Shown piece by piece: positions 1 through 10,493 of a stretch of DNA of 64,000 nt. Origin of the DNA: Molanna angustata (lineage: Eukaryota > Arthropoda > Insecta > Trichoptera > Molannidae); contig OY754979.1 in the NCBI GenBank assembly GCA_963576475.1, positions 29,901,578-29,965,577 on the forward strand, in the 5' to 3' direction. Numbering within the stretch: position 1 is the stretch's first letter; the number at the start of each line of letters is the position of its first letter. The translations under genes and the position numbers were made by a program. Under the pieces are notes generated by a model. That model worked only from the letters and a program-made list of their open reading frames with translations. It made no database searches and was not told where the DNA came from.

Positions 1-90
1 TCTGCAACCATCCATAAACGGAGAAGACATAATAATAAATGGAATCAAAATTGTACATTTAGAAATTTCATTTTTGTCAATATATGATTA

Positions 91-240
91 CTAATAAGAA
101 ACTTCCTTGCACCCTGTTCCAGTGGCGAGTTTATTGGCATATGGCAATTCCTTCCAACTAACGAGTGTTTCCAACCCAGAGAAGCAATATTTGCGTGACA
201 AATGAATTTCATTATATTTCTTCTATACTGGGGATCAAAA
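91..240 (-). mobile_element. SINE family 2 copy, 5'-truncated
   Basis: The sequence matches other copies in the window (17520-17720, 23568-23722, 41460-41600) through the 3' segment containing 'ccttgcaccctg', 'catatggcaatt' and 'cccagagaagcaatattt'. The tRNA-like head is largely missing. It lies in the intron just below the donor of the last exon seen here (295-520). Confidence 0.6.
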
Positions 241-294
241 TGGAAGTTAGAAAAGGCTGGAAGTTAGATGTTTATTGTCAGATGGATGACTTAC

Positions 295-520
295 AGGTCT
301 CAGTGAGTCGAGGGTGGCGTCGCTCCTCTCGATCCAGACCATGAGCTCCTGCAGGGCGTGTTGGAACTGTCCCAGACGCAGCAGGGCCCCCTCCAGCCTC
401 CTCTGTCGGTCGGCCACTCCGGCCACGAGTGCCGCCCACCGACGGTTCACGCCGGCAAGGGGCTCCCTGATGGACGCAGCCTGCTCCGAAGACGTACGCT
501 CCGTCAGCTCTTGCGCTTGT
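295..520 (-). CDS. shot: shot exon 49 in window: spectrin repeat
   Basis: The exon starts in phase 2 (completing an Arg codon) and ends in phase 0, with a GTAAG donor at 294 and a TTTAG acceptor at 521-522. It encodes 'RQAQELTERTSSEQAASI' followed by a helix pair with 'VNRRWAALVAG' and 'HALQELMVWIERSDATLDSL'. The W in RRWAAL is a helix-core Trp and the W in LMVWIERSD is the helix-A Trp of the next repeat. This is the last coding exon visible; the gene continues below position 1. Confidence 0.93.
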
Positions 521-654
521 CTAAACACACAGTAAGACCGTTAATCAACAAAAAAATAAAAAGATTTAAATACAGTAAATTATAATATAATAAATAAGTG
601 AAAAGTTGGACAGACAAAATAATGACTGTATCTTCAATTGAATCTGATTTTACA

Positions 655-1400
655 TCAAGTATAATATATACTACGACTTTAGGTCAGGGGAGCAAGTCTG
701 GTCAACTGGTGGAATCAAAACCATCCATGTTTACCCATATCATGGATATAATTATCATATCTTCGCTAGGCGTTCAATACCGCGGATTCAACAATTTAAG
801 TGAAATAGTTTTTTTTTTAAGATATCGGTACAGAATGTTTAAATACGCGAATTTGTTGACAAAACATTCCCCAAATATTGTCCAAACTCCTAAAACGCCG
901 TATGGGACAAAAATAGCGAATTATACATTCGGCGCTTTATTCAGTTTATTCGGCCTCCTGTAAAATCTTGTTATTGTTACATTCGCACTATTGAATGCCG
1001 AGCGACGATATGGAGTTCTATAATATCTCAATATGTTATAGAACTCCATAAGATAATTATATGTATGATATGGGTAAACATGGATGGTTTTGATTCCGCC
1101 TGTTGACCAGGCTTCCCCTCTGATGATTGGCACACAAAGTGAGGTAGAACATGTTCAATGTTTCAATATAAATTGGATATTAATTACAAATTTATATAGC
1201 AGTAAAAGTATTTGCTTTTCCAAATTCAAATCCCATTACTAACAACATGTACTTTTTGATATTAGTGTAGTTTCATTTACATTTCGAATCATTCCGAAAA
1301 TATTCAAATACAATTGCATCATGTGTATAGATTATTGGTCTATGGTGTATATTGTTTTCTACTGATGTAATATGAGAGTGAAAAATCAGTCTATCCATTC
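655..1400 (+). repeat. Interspersed repeat family R2, interrupted copy
   Basis: The blocks at 660-685 ('tacgactttaggtcag') and 1120-1400 ('cacacaaagtgaggtag', 'catgtactttttgatatta', 'tatagattattggtctat') align with a continuous copy at 2940-3200 and an inverted one at 40745-40960. The gap between the blocks is filled by the foldback element at 686-1119. No coding potential was recognised; the class is unknown. Confidence 0.55.
686..1119. mobile_element. Foldback (TIR) element inserted in repeat R2
   Basis: The left arm 'tggtcaactggtggaatc' with 'aaccatccatgtttaccc' is repeated inverted at 1058-1119 ('gggtaaacatggatggtt', 'gattccgcctgttgacca'). The outermost bases are 'aggggagc' and 'gcttcccct'. 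The interior holds a 121-codon plus-strand reading frame that resembles no family I know and is probably not a gene. Confidence 0.6.
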
Positions 1401-1742
1401 TGTTTGTCAACTTCAAAATTTGTTAAATACACAACTTGTTTAATATAAACAAAAATCCAACAATTACAAAACATAGGTATACCTAATATAGTGCAGTTAG
1501 GACGGTGACAAAATACTTACAAACATAAAATATTAGTGACAAAAATAATGATAATGCAAAAAACAATTAAGTATATATTTTTTATTTGACGAATCGATTT
1601 TGTATAAAGACCAAGAGATTGTGGTGTTAGATACTATTTGATCGCTAACAAAACAGAAAAAACATACCTAAACTGCATTTACGAGCGTAAATTACAAATA
1701 AAATAATAATTTACATTAAAGATCTTCCAAACATCCCTTGCA

Positions 1743-2265
1743 GTGTTATTTATATAAATTCCTTGAATCCGGTTCAAAGTCTTATTCCACGTTCAACTGA
1801 AACCTTATTTATAAAAATATTTGATCCCTGGTTCAGTTGATCTCGATTTTGAGCTCTATTTCATGCGACACCACCGAATGTAATCTTGTTAAGTTTGTTG
1901 TCATGACCACATAACAGTATGCGCAGCACGGAACATGTGCGCGCCACACAATAGTTCTGTCAAACTCTTGGCTATTGCACTTTTTGACATTCGATATTTT
2001 TGTTTGAATTCAACGTCAATCGAAAATTACAATGGATTAAATCTCTTTTTATATGTTTTCTCATATCTTATGGTCATAGGTACTTCAAAATTGTGAAATG
2101 TCAAGTTGAACCAGTGTTATATTATTACCCCCATCGCCGGTTCACTTTGACATTTGTGTTGAATCACAGTTCAACTCTTGATCCATGTTTATAAATAAGA
2201 AAAGCGATCAAATTTGGGATCAACCATAGTTCAATATTTGAACCACGTTTATAAATAACATTGTT
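1743..2265. mobile_element. Foldback element, family F1 (long copy)
   Basis: The ends are inverted copies of one another: 'gtgttatttatataaatt' at the left and 'ttataaataacattgtt' at the right. Both arms contain variants of 'ggttcaa' and 'ttgatcc'. The right half (2090-2265) closely resembles the element at 21006-21267. The two copies differ in length because the interior here is larger. No protein is encoded; it is probably a non-autonomous DNA element. Confidence 0.6.
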
Positions 2266-2939
2266 GTGGTGCTTATACAAAATTGACTCCTTGATCATAT
2301 AACAAACAATAAAACCCAACTAATACTATTACAATAATGATTATTTAACATTTTATATTAATTGAAAAATATATATTTTATTACAGTTAATGAATACCTG
2401 AATTCATATTAATTGATACTAAGATACTGTCATTCCGAAATAGCAGGAAAATTCAAATTTTCACTTCATCTAACTCACTTCATTTAATTAACATACTAAG
2501 TTTCTAAATACAAGTAACATACATACATTGATTATTTTTTATACAAATAAAATATTCACAGTATGAAACAAAGTTTTTATATTTTGATACAAAATAATCT
2601 ATTGTGACAATGAACATGCTGTGATTGACATAAGCGCTGCAATTTCATATAAAATATTATTTTTAAAAACTCTTATTATGAAACATATTTAAATTTTCTA
2701 TATTGTTGATATTCATAGAGAGTGAAACAAGTCGATTGCCGAAGAGATTGGAATTTCATTATAGTTTGATAAATACAATTTGAATAAATTATAATGGAAT
2801 TACATTATTCTATTGAAAATAACATCATAATATAGAAAATTATTAATGAAATGAACTACGAAGCGCTCAAGATCATTTTAAATAAAATAAATGATCAAAT
2901 TTAAGATCATATTATTGAAATGAATGGGTCGAAACCACA

Positions 2940-3200
2940 GAGTAAAGAATATACAGAACTGACACAAGCTACAATTTAGGTCAGGGTATTGGTACACAAA
3001 GTGACGTGGAATGAAGGCATCCCAAACACATCCAACGTTTAAAGATTGCCTTTCGAAATTTAAATTCCAATCTTAATGTACTTTTTGATATAAGTGTTGA
3101 GTACTTTTTCAATTTTCAATTCGAACCATTTTGTTGGCGGTGTGTAACAAGAAATTTAGCTTTTTTCATGTCTATAGATTATTGGTTTGTGGTTGAAACT
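2940..3200 (+). repeat. Interspersed repeat family R2, uninterrupted copy
   Basis: It shares 'ctacaatttaggtcaggg', 'acacaaagtgacgtgg', 'gtactttttgatataag' and 'tctatagattattggtt' with the copy at 655-1400, and shares the same order of blocks with the inverted copy at 40745-40960. No coding capacity was seen. Confidence 0.55.
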
Positions 3201-3215
3201 ATACATTATTGTGGG

Positions 3216-3500
3216 GTAAAATTCTACATGTATCACAATGAGATTGATTTTAAGGTGGAGTCGAATTTCATGTATCATTATAATTAAATCAAATTCAACA
3301 TGTATCCTTGTGGATTAGAAATCTAATTATGTAGGTATGGGTAAAATAAATGATTAATATGGAATCAAATTTTAAACAGGTGGAACCAAAATATATGTAT
3401 TGTTCATACGGGAACTAAATTTTATATGTATCATTATAATGGGATCAAATTCTACATGAATCATTATGATTAATTGGATTAAATAATATTAAACACATAT
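3216..3500. repeat. Degenerate short repeats
   Basis: Variants of 'aaattctacatgtatcat' and 'aatgggatcaaa' recur about every 40-50 bp ('attctacatgtatcac', 'atttcatgtatcattat', 'ttttatatgtatcattat', 'ttctacatgaatcatt'). This looks like a decayed tandem array. No other function is visible. Confidence 0.45.
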
Positions 3501-3663
3501 TCCAACATTGGGACCTAATTTTACAACAAAATATGTATGAATCAAAAAATAAAAGCAACAGTGCACAATGCAATGGATACTGTCACATGACATGGCAACA
3601 CTGTAATAACAAGCCATAGCAAAATGCAGCCAGGAACAACATTGAACTGAAAGAGAATATTAA

Positions 3664-3722
3664 AATGGATCATCTTGCCTCATTAGACTCCTGCTCGGGA
3701 CATCGCGGCGGCCATTACAGGG
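3664..3722. other. GC-rich island inside AT-rich intron
   Basis: About 60 bases ('tcctgctcgggacatcgcgg' and neighbours) are far richer in GC than the surrounding intron. On the plus strand they fall in a 27-codon ATG frame and on the minus strand in a 10-codon one. No convincing splice sites flank them. They could be a short alternative exon, a control element or part of a mobile element; the sequence does not decide. Confidence 0.3.
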
Positions 3723-4914
3723 GAAAACAAACACAATATTATTGTTAGTAATTTGGGGAAAACTCACAAATTAACATTGTACATGGCAACACATCATTAT
3801 TGCCTCATTTTCAATTTATTTAAAAAAAAAACAAGGTGACTTTTCTAAACATTTGATTTTAATTATACAGCATAAACAAAAATTCTTCTTTCAGATTTCA
3901 TTAACTCAGTAGAACTTTTTACTTGATAAACACATTTGTGTAAACATAATCAATGCTATTTGTTATATTTTTTTTTTTATGAAACTAGCTGTTAGTCAAT
4001 AGAATGAAAAAAATTAAAACTGAATAACGTCATGTAGGTATATTCATAAATTATAACCTCTAGTTAAAATTGTACATAATCTCTAGTCTAGTCTCAGTCG
4101 TTTATTCAGACAATGTACCTTGAACGAAATGCGTCGAAAATCAATTAAACCAAATACAATGAATACCGAGTATTTTTATTTTATAATATACAAATATATC
4201 ATCTACACACTATGGAGTTCTATAAACAATTGTCCATCGACAAACTAAACTTAGTTGAATAACATAATTTTATACAGAAAGGCAATACTAGAAATTTCGA
4301 ATGAGGGAATAAAGATAATGAAAAGGGAGTCAATTCAATATTAAATTATAAATATAAGCTATTGTAGCGCCAGTTCTTAAGAGATACAAGTCAAAAAGTA
4401 TTAAAAAAAATGTATGTCAGTAAAAGCATCCTAGATTATTTCAAATTGAATCTCTTGAAGTGGAGGTACAACTGACATAGTGTGAAGTGTGTAAAAATGG
4501 TTTCTTTATGCACATTGAAACATAACATTCTTTTTTTATTAAAAACACTAAAATATTATACGGGTTTCACTGTACTTGTAGAAGCAACAAAAACATCCAT
4601 ATGGATATATTTCTATAAAGTGTAAAAATGAATTTAATTAAAAATGATTACTTTTAGCAAATATTTGCTGAAGTGTATATTCGTATAAATAAAGATTGAA
4701 ATATATATGATACTTTCAGAGGCATTTGATTTTTCAAATTCAATAATCATTGTATAAAATCATGACATTAATTGAAAATAATAAAAATAATTGTATTGTT
4801 ATATGGCAATACCAGTTAATTTTTAAGAATGTTCATTCTACTTTTGAAATTCAAAATAGAAAGCTGTTTCAAAGAGAATGATGGAGATATTAGTGTTTGG
4901 TATTTTCAACTGAC

Positions 4915-5069
4915 CTGTTCAAGGCTTCCACCTTAACCATATGTGGATCCACCTCTTCCTTGAACTTGTTCAGTTGTTGAATCTGTTTCTTCACTGCGTC
5001 AATGTCGGAGCCCAGAGGTCCCATGCGGGTGAATTTATCTTCGGCTGTCTCCAAGAACTCCAGCAGATT
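4915..5069 (-). CDS. shot: shot exon 48: spectrin repeat segment
   Basis: Phase 0 in, phase 2 out; donor AG|GTCAGT, acceptor TTCTAG. It encodes 'NLLEFLETAEDKFTRMGPL' and ends in 'DPHMVKVEALNR'. This is a highly conserved Shot rod segment: helix A with 'FLETAEDKF' and helix B with a Lys/Gln-rich stretch. It joins exon 49 through a split Arg codon. Confidence 0.95.
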
Positions 5070-5598
5070 CTAGAATTGGGAATGAAAAAACAAACAAATT
5101 AGATTTATTTGAGAAGTCTCCAGATAAAACAACTAAACGAAAATCTGTCTAAACTCTTTACTCGCTTTAATTTCATGGATAAAATGAAAAATCAGACAGC
5201 ATATTTTAAATCAAATGGCTGATTTTAGCCTAACATCTGGTAAAGTAAAGAATCTGGTATGATTGCCACTACAGTGAGCATAAACACTTTTGTTGCCTAT
5301 CTGCATTTTTAACTCTCTCAAGTTGCCCACACTGCGTTATCTAGAATTTAATAACAGTAATGTGTCTTTGAACATAAACATTGTGTGCATTATATTTATC
5401 AAAACGAAAATCCAGTAATTGCATTACAATGTTTTTAAGTGTTGTACTATCTACATTTAAAAATTGAATAACTCTTTTCTTGTCTTCGTAGTGTCATCAC
5501 TGTGACTTGTGACTAACTCCTTACCTTATAATAAAATATCTAAAAAACTCATCAGTAGATTTTCGATTATAGGCATCTCTTAGTTATAGTGTAGTTAC
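5070..5598 (-). other. intron, nothing recognised
   Basis: AT-rich intron between exons 47 and 48. I see no repeat, RNA gene or additional exon. Confidence 0.7.
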
Positions 5599-5787
5599 CT
5601 GAAGGGTCTCATGGAATTCCATGGCCTTCTCCATAGCGTCAATGAGATTCTCTTCCCGCTTGGCATACAGCGCCGTGATGTTGTCCCATGCGCTGTCCAG
5701 ATCTTCAATGTGTTTCTTCACCTCTGGTTTGTCGGGTTCACCGCACAAGTTCATCAATTTGGAACCAGTCTTTCTTACTTGTTCCAC
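5599..5787 (-). CDS. shot: shot exon 47: spectrin repeat segment
   Basis: Symmetrical phase 0/0 exon of 63 codons, donor CAG|GTAAC, acceptor GTTTAG. It encodes 'VEQVRKTGSKLMNLCGEPDK' and later 'AWDNITALYAKREENL'. The 'LMNLCGEPDK' segment and the helix-C Trp in 'SAWDNI' are typical of spectrin-repeat core positions in the spectraplakin rod. Confidence 0.95.
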
Positions 5788-6009
5788 CTAAACAGCATAC
5801 ACCAATCAAATTACAATTAGCATTAGCATCCAAAAATTACAATTTCTTGACATTATAATAAGAGTGAAACATATGAATTATCTAGGTATATTTGCATTTC
5901 ACACGCACCAGATTGAAAAATGTCAGATTTAAATACCTCATAAACCTGTGGTACTTTACAGACAATTATACTGGAAATGAAGTCAATATGATAAAAACGT
6001 AAATTTTTA

Positions 6010-6335
6010 CAGGATCTTCAAATATCACCGAAGCCCCTCACTCATGAGGACAATGAGGAAGGATATGGTTTCTTCTTTTCCTCAGCAATTGTACCACATG
6101 ATGGTAGAGTCTGCTTTCTGGGTCTTACGCTTCCAATGTCATCGGCTCGGCACGTCTTCTGAGGCAACTTCTTTGCTTACCAATCCTACCTCACCACTTC
6201 TTTCCATCTGCGCACGGTCTCCCTCTGGATCTTTTATCGATACATTTAACTTTTGGGCTACATTCCCTATATATTCCGGTGGTCTTCTAAAAACATGTCC
6301 GTACCATATAAAATCGCTGAAGAAGATATGGTTTA
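6010..6335 (-). mobile_element. LINE 3'-end remnant
   Basis: The minus strand reads 'IWYGHVFRRPPEYIGNVAQ' followed by a 'MERSGEVG'-like segment, the C-terminal pattern of many insect non-LTR retrotransposons (W-GHV-R, then GR-R-W). Frameshifts and stops break the frame. It resembles the fragment at 11755-12075. It lies about 65 bp below the donor of exon 46. Confidence 0.55.
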
Positions 6336-6400
6336 AACAGCTGAGTTAATATTTTCGCAGCATTGAATTGTCTAAAAAGAATCTTAATAAAAAATCTTAC

Positions 6401-6632
6401 CTCTGGTTTGGTTTGATCAATCTCCTGTCTGATCTCTTGCAGGGCGACCTGCTGAGCTTGGATGGCTCTCGGCTGAGCTGCGGGTGCTTCTTGAGCTGCC
6501 AGGGCTTCTTCCAACTCCTTGAGGGTACCCATCACGGCGGTCAGCTCGCGCCAGAACTTACGGGCCAGTTCCAGGGTCTCTTCCAAAGAACGACTGCGAT
6601 CACCTGTCGCCTTTTGTACGTCATTCCAGAGA
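6401..6632 (-). CDS. shot: shot exon 46: spectrin repeat segment
   Basis: Phase 2 in (completes Ala), phase 0 out; donor GAG|GTAAG, acceptor TACCAG. It encodes 'LWNDVQKATGDRSRSLEETL' and 'ARKFWRELTAVMGTLKELEE', then an Ala/Gln-rich hinge 'AAQEAPAAQPRAIQAQQ' and 'ALQEIRQEIDQTKPE'. Two helix Trp residues are visible (LWNDV, KFWREL). Confidence 0.95.
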
Positions 6633-6689
6633 CTGGTAAAACATAATAACAAGGGTTAATCATTTATTGAAGATAATTAATAATTTTTG

Positions 6690-7145
6690 CTGCGGGGTAC
6701 CAACTTAGAATAGTGCTTCCACTCTTTTCTATTTAAAAGAGGCAAAACAGCATCTCACATAGTTCAGCAATGAGGTTCAGCACCCATTCTAAATTTTTTT
6801 TTTTTTTTTTTTTTTATTAAATAAAAAAATGAATATGTCCTTGTTAAACAAGTACATATACATCTTCCTACGTTCCCTAAAATAAGCAAATAAATGCTTG
6901 TGCTTAGTTGAACGAAATCGGTCGAGGCAGGATTCGAACTCGCGACCACTGGATTACTAGCCCAGCGCGCTACCCGCTCTGCCATCGACCCATCTATGTG
7001 TAGTGCCTTTTAAATGTAGTGCCTTTTAGGTGAGACGAGACTGGTGTGTGGGTACACATGCATGAGCCACGTTTCCTTTAATAAAGTAATGCTCACTTGC
7101 ACACCTTTCACAAGTTACCCCACATTGTGGGATATAACATTATGG
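6690..7145 (+). repeat. Interspersed repeat R1 split by a SINE
   Basis: Blocks at 6690-6760 ('gtgcttccactcttttct') and 7010-7145 ('ggtgagacgagactggtgtg', 'ccccacattgtgggatat') recur inverted around 44060-44245. The tail also resembles 19445-19490 ('ccacgttgtgggttata'). The SINE at 6780-6995 lies between the blocks. The class is unknown. Confidence 0.45.
6780..6995 (-). mobile_element. SINE family 1, tRNA-Thr-like head, poly(A) tail
   Basis: Read on the minus strand, positions 6990 down to about 6922 form a tRNA-like head. It has a box A ('GATGGCAGAGCGGG') and box B ('GAGTTCGAATCC'), a six-pair acceptor stem, and an anticodon arm whose loop would present AGT (Thr). A tRNA-unrelated body follows and ends in an A-rich tail (about 20 T on the plus strand near 6797-6817). 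T-stem mismatches and the attached body mark it as a SINE and not a functional tRNA gene. Other copies: 63755-63885 and a tail near 43450-43500. Confidence 0.8.
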
Positions 7146-7225
7146 TATGAATGAATCATTTGTTTAATCTAAAGTATGTGACTAATAATAATCAAGATTT
7201 TTCAAAAATTAAAATAAATCCTTAC

Positions 7226-7387
7226 GCATTGAGCCTTTCCAATTTCTTTTTGATATCCTTGACGGCAGGATCGGCCTTGTTGCTGGCTTTGCTGATGACA
7301 TCGTTGGCTGCTCTCTTGACAGCTGCATACGCTTCTTCTCTCTTGTCAAGATCTTCCACGATAGCATTGTTCTCTTCAATCTGGTCC
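7226..7387 (-). CDS. shot: shot exon 45: spectrin repeat segment
   Basis: Phase 2 in and phase 2 out; donor GC|GTAAG, acceptor TTTCAG. It encodes 'DQIEENNAIVEDLDKREEAY' and later 'NDVISKASNKADPAVKDIKK'. This is one of the segments most recognisable as insect Shot. It joins exon 46 to give an 'ERLNALWND' junction. Confidence 0.95.
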
Positions 7388-7678
7388 CTGAAAGACAAAA
7401 TAGTGATAAATGTATTAAATTAAATTTTGAGAAAAATATTAAGGAGGCTTTGCACTTCTGAGGAATTCAAATGAAATAAACATTCATCAACATCATAAGC
7501 TCGACAGCGCTGGCTGGAATTCAGCAATCTCTTCCATTCTACAGTCCAATCTCAAATAAACATTACTAAACTTTTGATAGCTTTGTATTTACTATGTTGA
7601 TTGTAGATTTTAGCAACAACCTGTTTCAGAACTGACCTCATCAGCCAAAATCACAATAAACGAATAAACTTTACTTAC

Positions 7679-7983
7679 TCTATCTTTGGTGGATGAGCAG
7701 ACACGGGCTCCAATGATTTGACCTGATCCGCTGCACCGTGGAGAGCCCTGAGCATTCCCTCCAGTTTGTCGGCAAACAACGACGACTCCTGCAGGGCTGC
7801 CTCTAGAGCCTGTTGTCTTCCTCTGAGTTCGGCTCTCAGAGCCGCGTACCTCGCGCAGTCTGTCTCGGCAGTCTCCTGGAGACGGGCTGCGTCATCCTCG
7901 CCGCAGAGCTGCGACAGGGCCTCACCGGTCTTGACCAGTTTGTCAACAAGAGGTTTGTGCTCGTTGATCGATTGAATCAGCAT
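7679..7983 (-). CDS. shot: shot exon 44: almost complete spectrin repeat
   Basis: Phase 0 in, phase 2 out, 101 codons plus two bases; donor GA|GTAAGTAA, acceptor CCTTTAG. It encodes 'MLIQSINEHKPLVDKLVKTG', 'QLCGEDDAARLQETAETD' and 'YAALRAELRGRQQALEAAL', then starts the next helix with 'FADKLEGMLRALH'. The first ATG is internal, not a translation start, because the upstream exon joins in frame. Confidence 0.95.
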
Positions 7984-8547
7984 CTAAAGGGATTTAAATT
8001 TTAAAAATTTTTGGAGCTAAGTAATAGTAATAATATGATATTTATTTGTTTAAATATAAAAAGAAAAAGAATTTAGAAAACAAAAATTAATAATTATAAA
8101 TCTCAATTAATCATAAATTCATTTAAAGATCATAATTTAAAGGATCTTTTGCTTAATGAACTTCATTTTTCAGAAAGCCACTGCAAGTTTTTTTTTGATT
8201 AAGTAAGTCTTCAAGATTAAAATTTAAATATTTTTTGATAATCGCCCATCTGAACAATGAAATAGAAATACAGTGAGCTGAATTTTATAAATTTTTGACT
8301 TATGTCATCAGTCATCATAGGAAAACATCAAACATACTTCATTTTGTGAGCCTTGAGAGAAAAAAATGTACTTATTTAAAAAAAATAAAGACTAAATTAT
8401 TCTTATTCATTTAAAAGGAGATGTGAAACGAGATATTTTCAAAATTTGGACTTAAGAGTATATTTTAAATATAAATAGAGAGACATTAAGTGAGAATCAT
8501 ACAACAATAATATAATGTTGAAAATGTTGAGTGCTTAAAATACAAAC
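7984..8547 (-). other. intron, nothing recognised
   Basis: AT-rich intron between exons 43 and 44 with poly(A) and poly(T) runs. No repeat family or exon was recognised. Confidence 0.65.
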
Positions 8548-8647
8548 CTCATTCTTGTCTTGTTGCTGGGCAATTTGCTCTGGTCTTAGAGCTGGCATGG
8601 CGAGCATTCCGATCTGCCTCTCCATGTCATCCAACCAGGTTGACAAA
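8548..8647 (-). CDS. shot: shot exon 43: spectrin repeat helix A
   Basis: Short exon, phase 2 in and 0 out; donor GAG|GTTTGT, acceptor TTTTTAG. It encodes 'LSTWLDDMERQIGMLAMPAL' and 'RPEQIAQQQDKNE', i.e. a helix A with its invariant Trp followed by the loop to helix B. Confidence 0.93.
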
Positions 8648-8802
8648 CTAAAAAAAAAAATATTAAAAACCCATGCAGAGTTGATGGTATATTGAGTGAT
8701 GACAAATTTTATATGCTTTTGAAGTGGAAGAATGATTAAATCTATCTGGCAACTTCAATAGCCATGTGATTTTAAATGAAAAATATGACAATAACAACTT
8801 AC

Positions 8803-8966
8803 TCATCATGTGTGTCGGCAAAGTGTTCTGCCAACGGAAGAGCTTGTTCCAAGATACCGAGTCTGTCAGAACTCAATTGTCCCACGGTCTCCATTGTCTC
8901 TCTCAGCTCCTCCATCTTGTCTCTGATGATGGATGTGTCTTCGGATGGTTGGGATTCACGGAGAAC
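8803..8966 (-). CDS. shot: shot exon 42: spectrin repeat helices B-C
   Basis: Phase 0 in, phase 2 out; donor GA|GTAAGTTG, acceptor TTTGAAG. It encodes 'VLRESQPSEDTSIIRDKMEE' and 'LSSDRLGILEQALPLAEHF', ending in 'ADTHDD' across the junction. The 'ALPLAEHF' segment is the end of helix C and start of the next helix A. Confidence 0.95.
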
Positions 8967-9080
8967 CTTCAAATTACAAACATTACATATGTGAACAAAA
9001 TTTCTTTTTCTGAACATTTATGTTAAACATTCAACGAATACAAATTGAATAATTTATTCATAGGGTTAGAAAAAGGTTAC

Positions 9081-9278
9081 CTTCTTGGCATTGCTGAGAA
9101 CATCTCTGACTCTTGCCCTCTGTCCACTGACATCGTCGTTGAATGCCCTGTGCTCCTTGAGCTGAGCCCTCAGCGGTGGTGGTTCACATCCAGGTGGTGC
9201 GGCAGAACGCAGGCGTTCGTCTGCCTCTCTGAACCAATCAAGAAGTTCGTCCATATCACCGGCAACCTCTCGAGAACG
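9081..9278 (-). CDS. shot: shot exon 41: spectrin repeat
   Basis: Symmetrical 0/0 exon of 66 codons; donor AAG|GTAACC, acceptor TGTTCAG. It encodes 'RSREVAGDMDELLDWFREAD' and 'ERLRSAAPPGCEPPPLRAQL', then 'HRAFNDDVSGQRARVRDVL'. The Trp in 'LLDWFREADERL' marks helix A; the Pro-rich loop is unusually long. Confidence 0.95.
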
Positions 9279-9377
9279 CTGAACAAAAAATGCAAAATTT
9301 TTATAAAGACACTGCCGAATAGGGTAATATCACTGAAACCAAAATGGTTTTATGTGATTGACTGAATTGAATTATAC

Positions 9378-9497
9378 CTGCTTGCTAAGATGGAGTCGTT
9401 CGGCCTTCCTCTGGATCTGTTCAACGATGGCATCAAACCTTCTGTTGTCCCTAGTCACCAGACCTTCGATTGTAGCTGCACCCTCTCCGGGAGAAAT
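9378..9497 (-). CDS. shot: shot exon 40: spectrin repeat helix C
   Basis: Symmetrical 0/0 exon of 40 codons; donor CAG|GTATAA, acceptor CTATCAG. It encodes 'ISPGEGAATIEGLVTRDNRR' and 'FDAIVEQIQRKAERLHLSKQ', a helix C that runs into exon 41. Confidence 0.94.
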
Positions 9498-9964
9498 CTG
9501 ATAGAAAGAAACACAAAAACTTAACAAAATCAATCATGACTAAAACCAAAAAAGTTGAAACTGATCTGATGATGGGCATATCAAAGCAAAAATGGATGCT
9601 TGGACTTTATAAATTGAAACCTGATAAAAATATTATGTAAAGAGTTGGGTCAGGTATAGAGATTATGATATTTTCTATGAAATCATAGATAAAATATATT
9701 AATATTCAATATACAAATGGAATGAACATTTAATTTTATATGTAACCTTAAAAAATCATTTCCTCTGCAATTTTAACTTCTATGATAACATTTCTAAAAC
9801 CAATTAACTATGTATGTAAATCAAATATTTTATGATAGCAAAATATATGTACAGAGGATAGACAGGTCATAAGTCCTGTAGGATTTCCCGGATATATTAC
9901 GGAAATAACAAATAACAAATTTGTCTTTACTGAGATATATAGTTTGTCTAAACTATTTATGTAC
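9498..9964 (-). other. intron, nothing recognised
   Basis: AT-rich intron between exons 39 and 40. No repeat family or extra exon was recognised. Confidence 0.65.
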
Positions 9965-10109
9965 CTGACACAGTTGGGGTCCAACAAGATTGATAGCTTC
10001 CAGGACAGGCCTGAAGTGTTGGAGATCCTCTTCCAATCTAATGATATCTTGCTCCCTCGGCTCCGCTGTCTGCAGAGCAGCTTCGGCTACACCCATCCAG
10101 TCCACCAGC
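9965..10109 (-). CDS. shot: shot exon 39: spectrin repeat helices A-B
   Basis: Phase 2 in, 0 out; donor CAG|GTACAT, acceptor TTCTAG. It encodes 'LVDWMGVAEAALQTAEPREQ' and 'DIIRLEEDLQHFRPVLEAIN', then 'LVGPQLCQ'. The Trp in 'LVDWMG' is the helix-A marker. Confidence 0.95.
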
Positions 10110-10493
10110 CTAGAAAATTAATTATACGTAAGACAAAGACATAAATGCTCAACGGAATTTCTAAGTAGATTGTCAAAATTTGATAAATAAAATTAAAGCC
10201 GAAAAAATCCTTTTTCCATTTTTGCACATACAATACAAATTAATTATTCAATTCGTCAAAAAGAATCATAAATAGTAACAAATATTATTGTAAAAGAAGA
10301 ACTGTGAGAACTGTGATAAATAACAAATAAGAAATTTATTAAAATAGAAGGATATTAATTATGCTGTCTCAGTCGCAAGAAGTTATCAGGAGATACAATT
10401 TTTTTTTCCAAAAGAACAGCTTTGCAGAATAATGATTTTGCGTTGAGTAGCAGAATAATTTATCTTTTATATGTTTACAAAGAAATAACTAAC
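10110..10493 (-). other. intron, nothing recognised
   Basis: AT-rich intron between exons 38 and 39. No repeat or RNA gene was recognised. Confidence 0.65.

Larger units (their letters stand above)
521..4914 (-). other. intron (4.4 kb)
   Basis: This AT-rich intron separates the exons at 295-520 and 4915-5069. It holds an interspersed repeat split by a foldback element, a second foldback element, a second copy of the interspersed repeat, degenerate short repeats and a small GC-rich island, each listed separately. I see no further exon that fits the frame between its flanking exons. Confidence 0.8.

Noticed and set aside
598..963. Plus-strand 121-codon frame
   Set aside because: It lies in the foldback element at 686-1119 and resembles no known protein.
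6922..6990. tRNA-Thr gene (minus strand)
   Set aside because: Box A and B are present, but the T stem has mismatches and the head continues into a SINE body with an A-rich tail.
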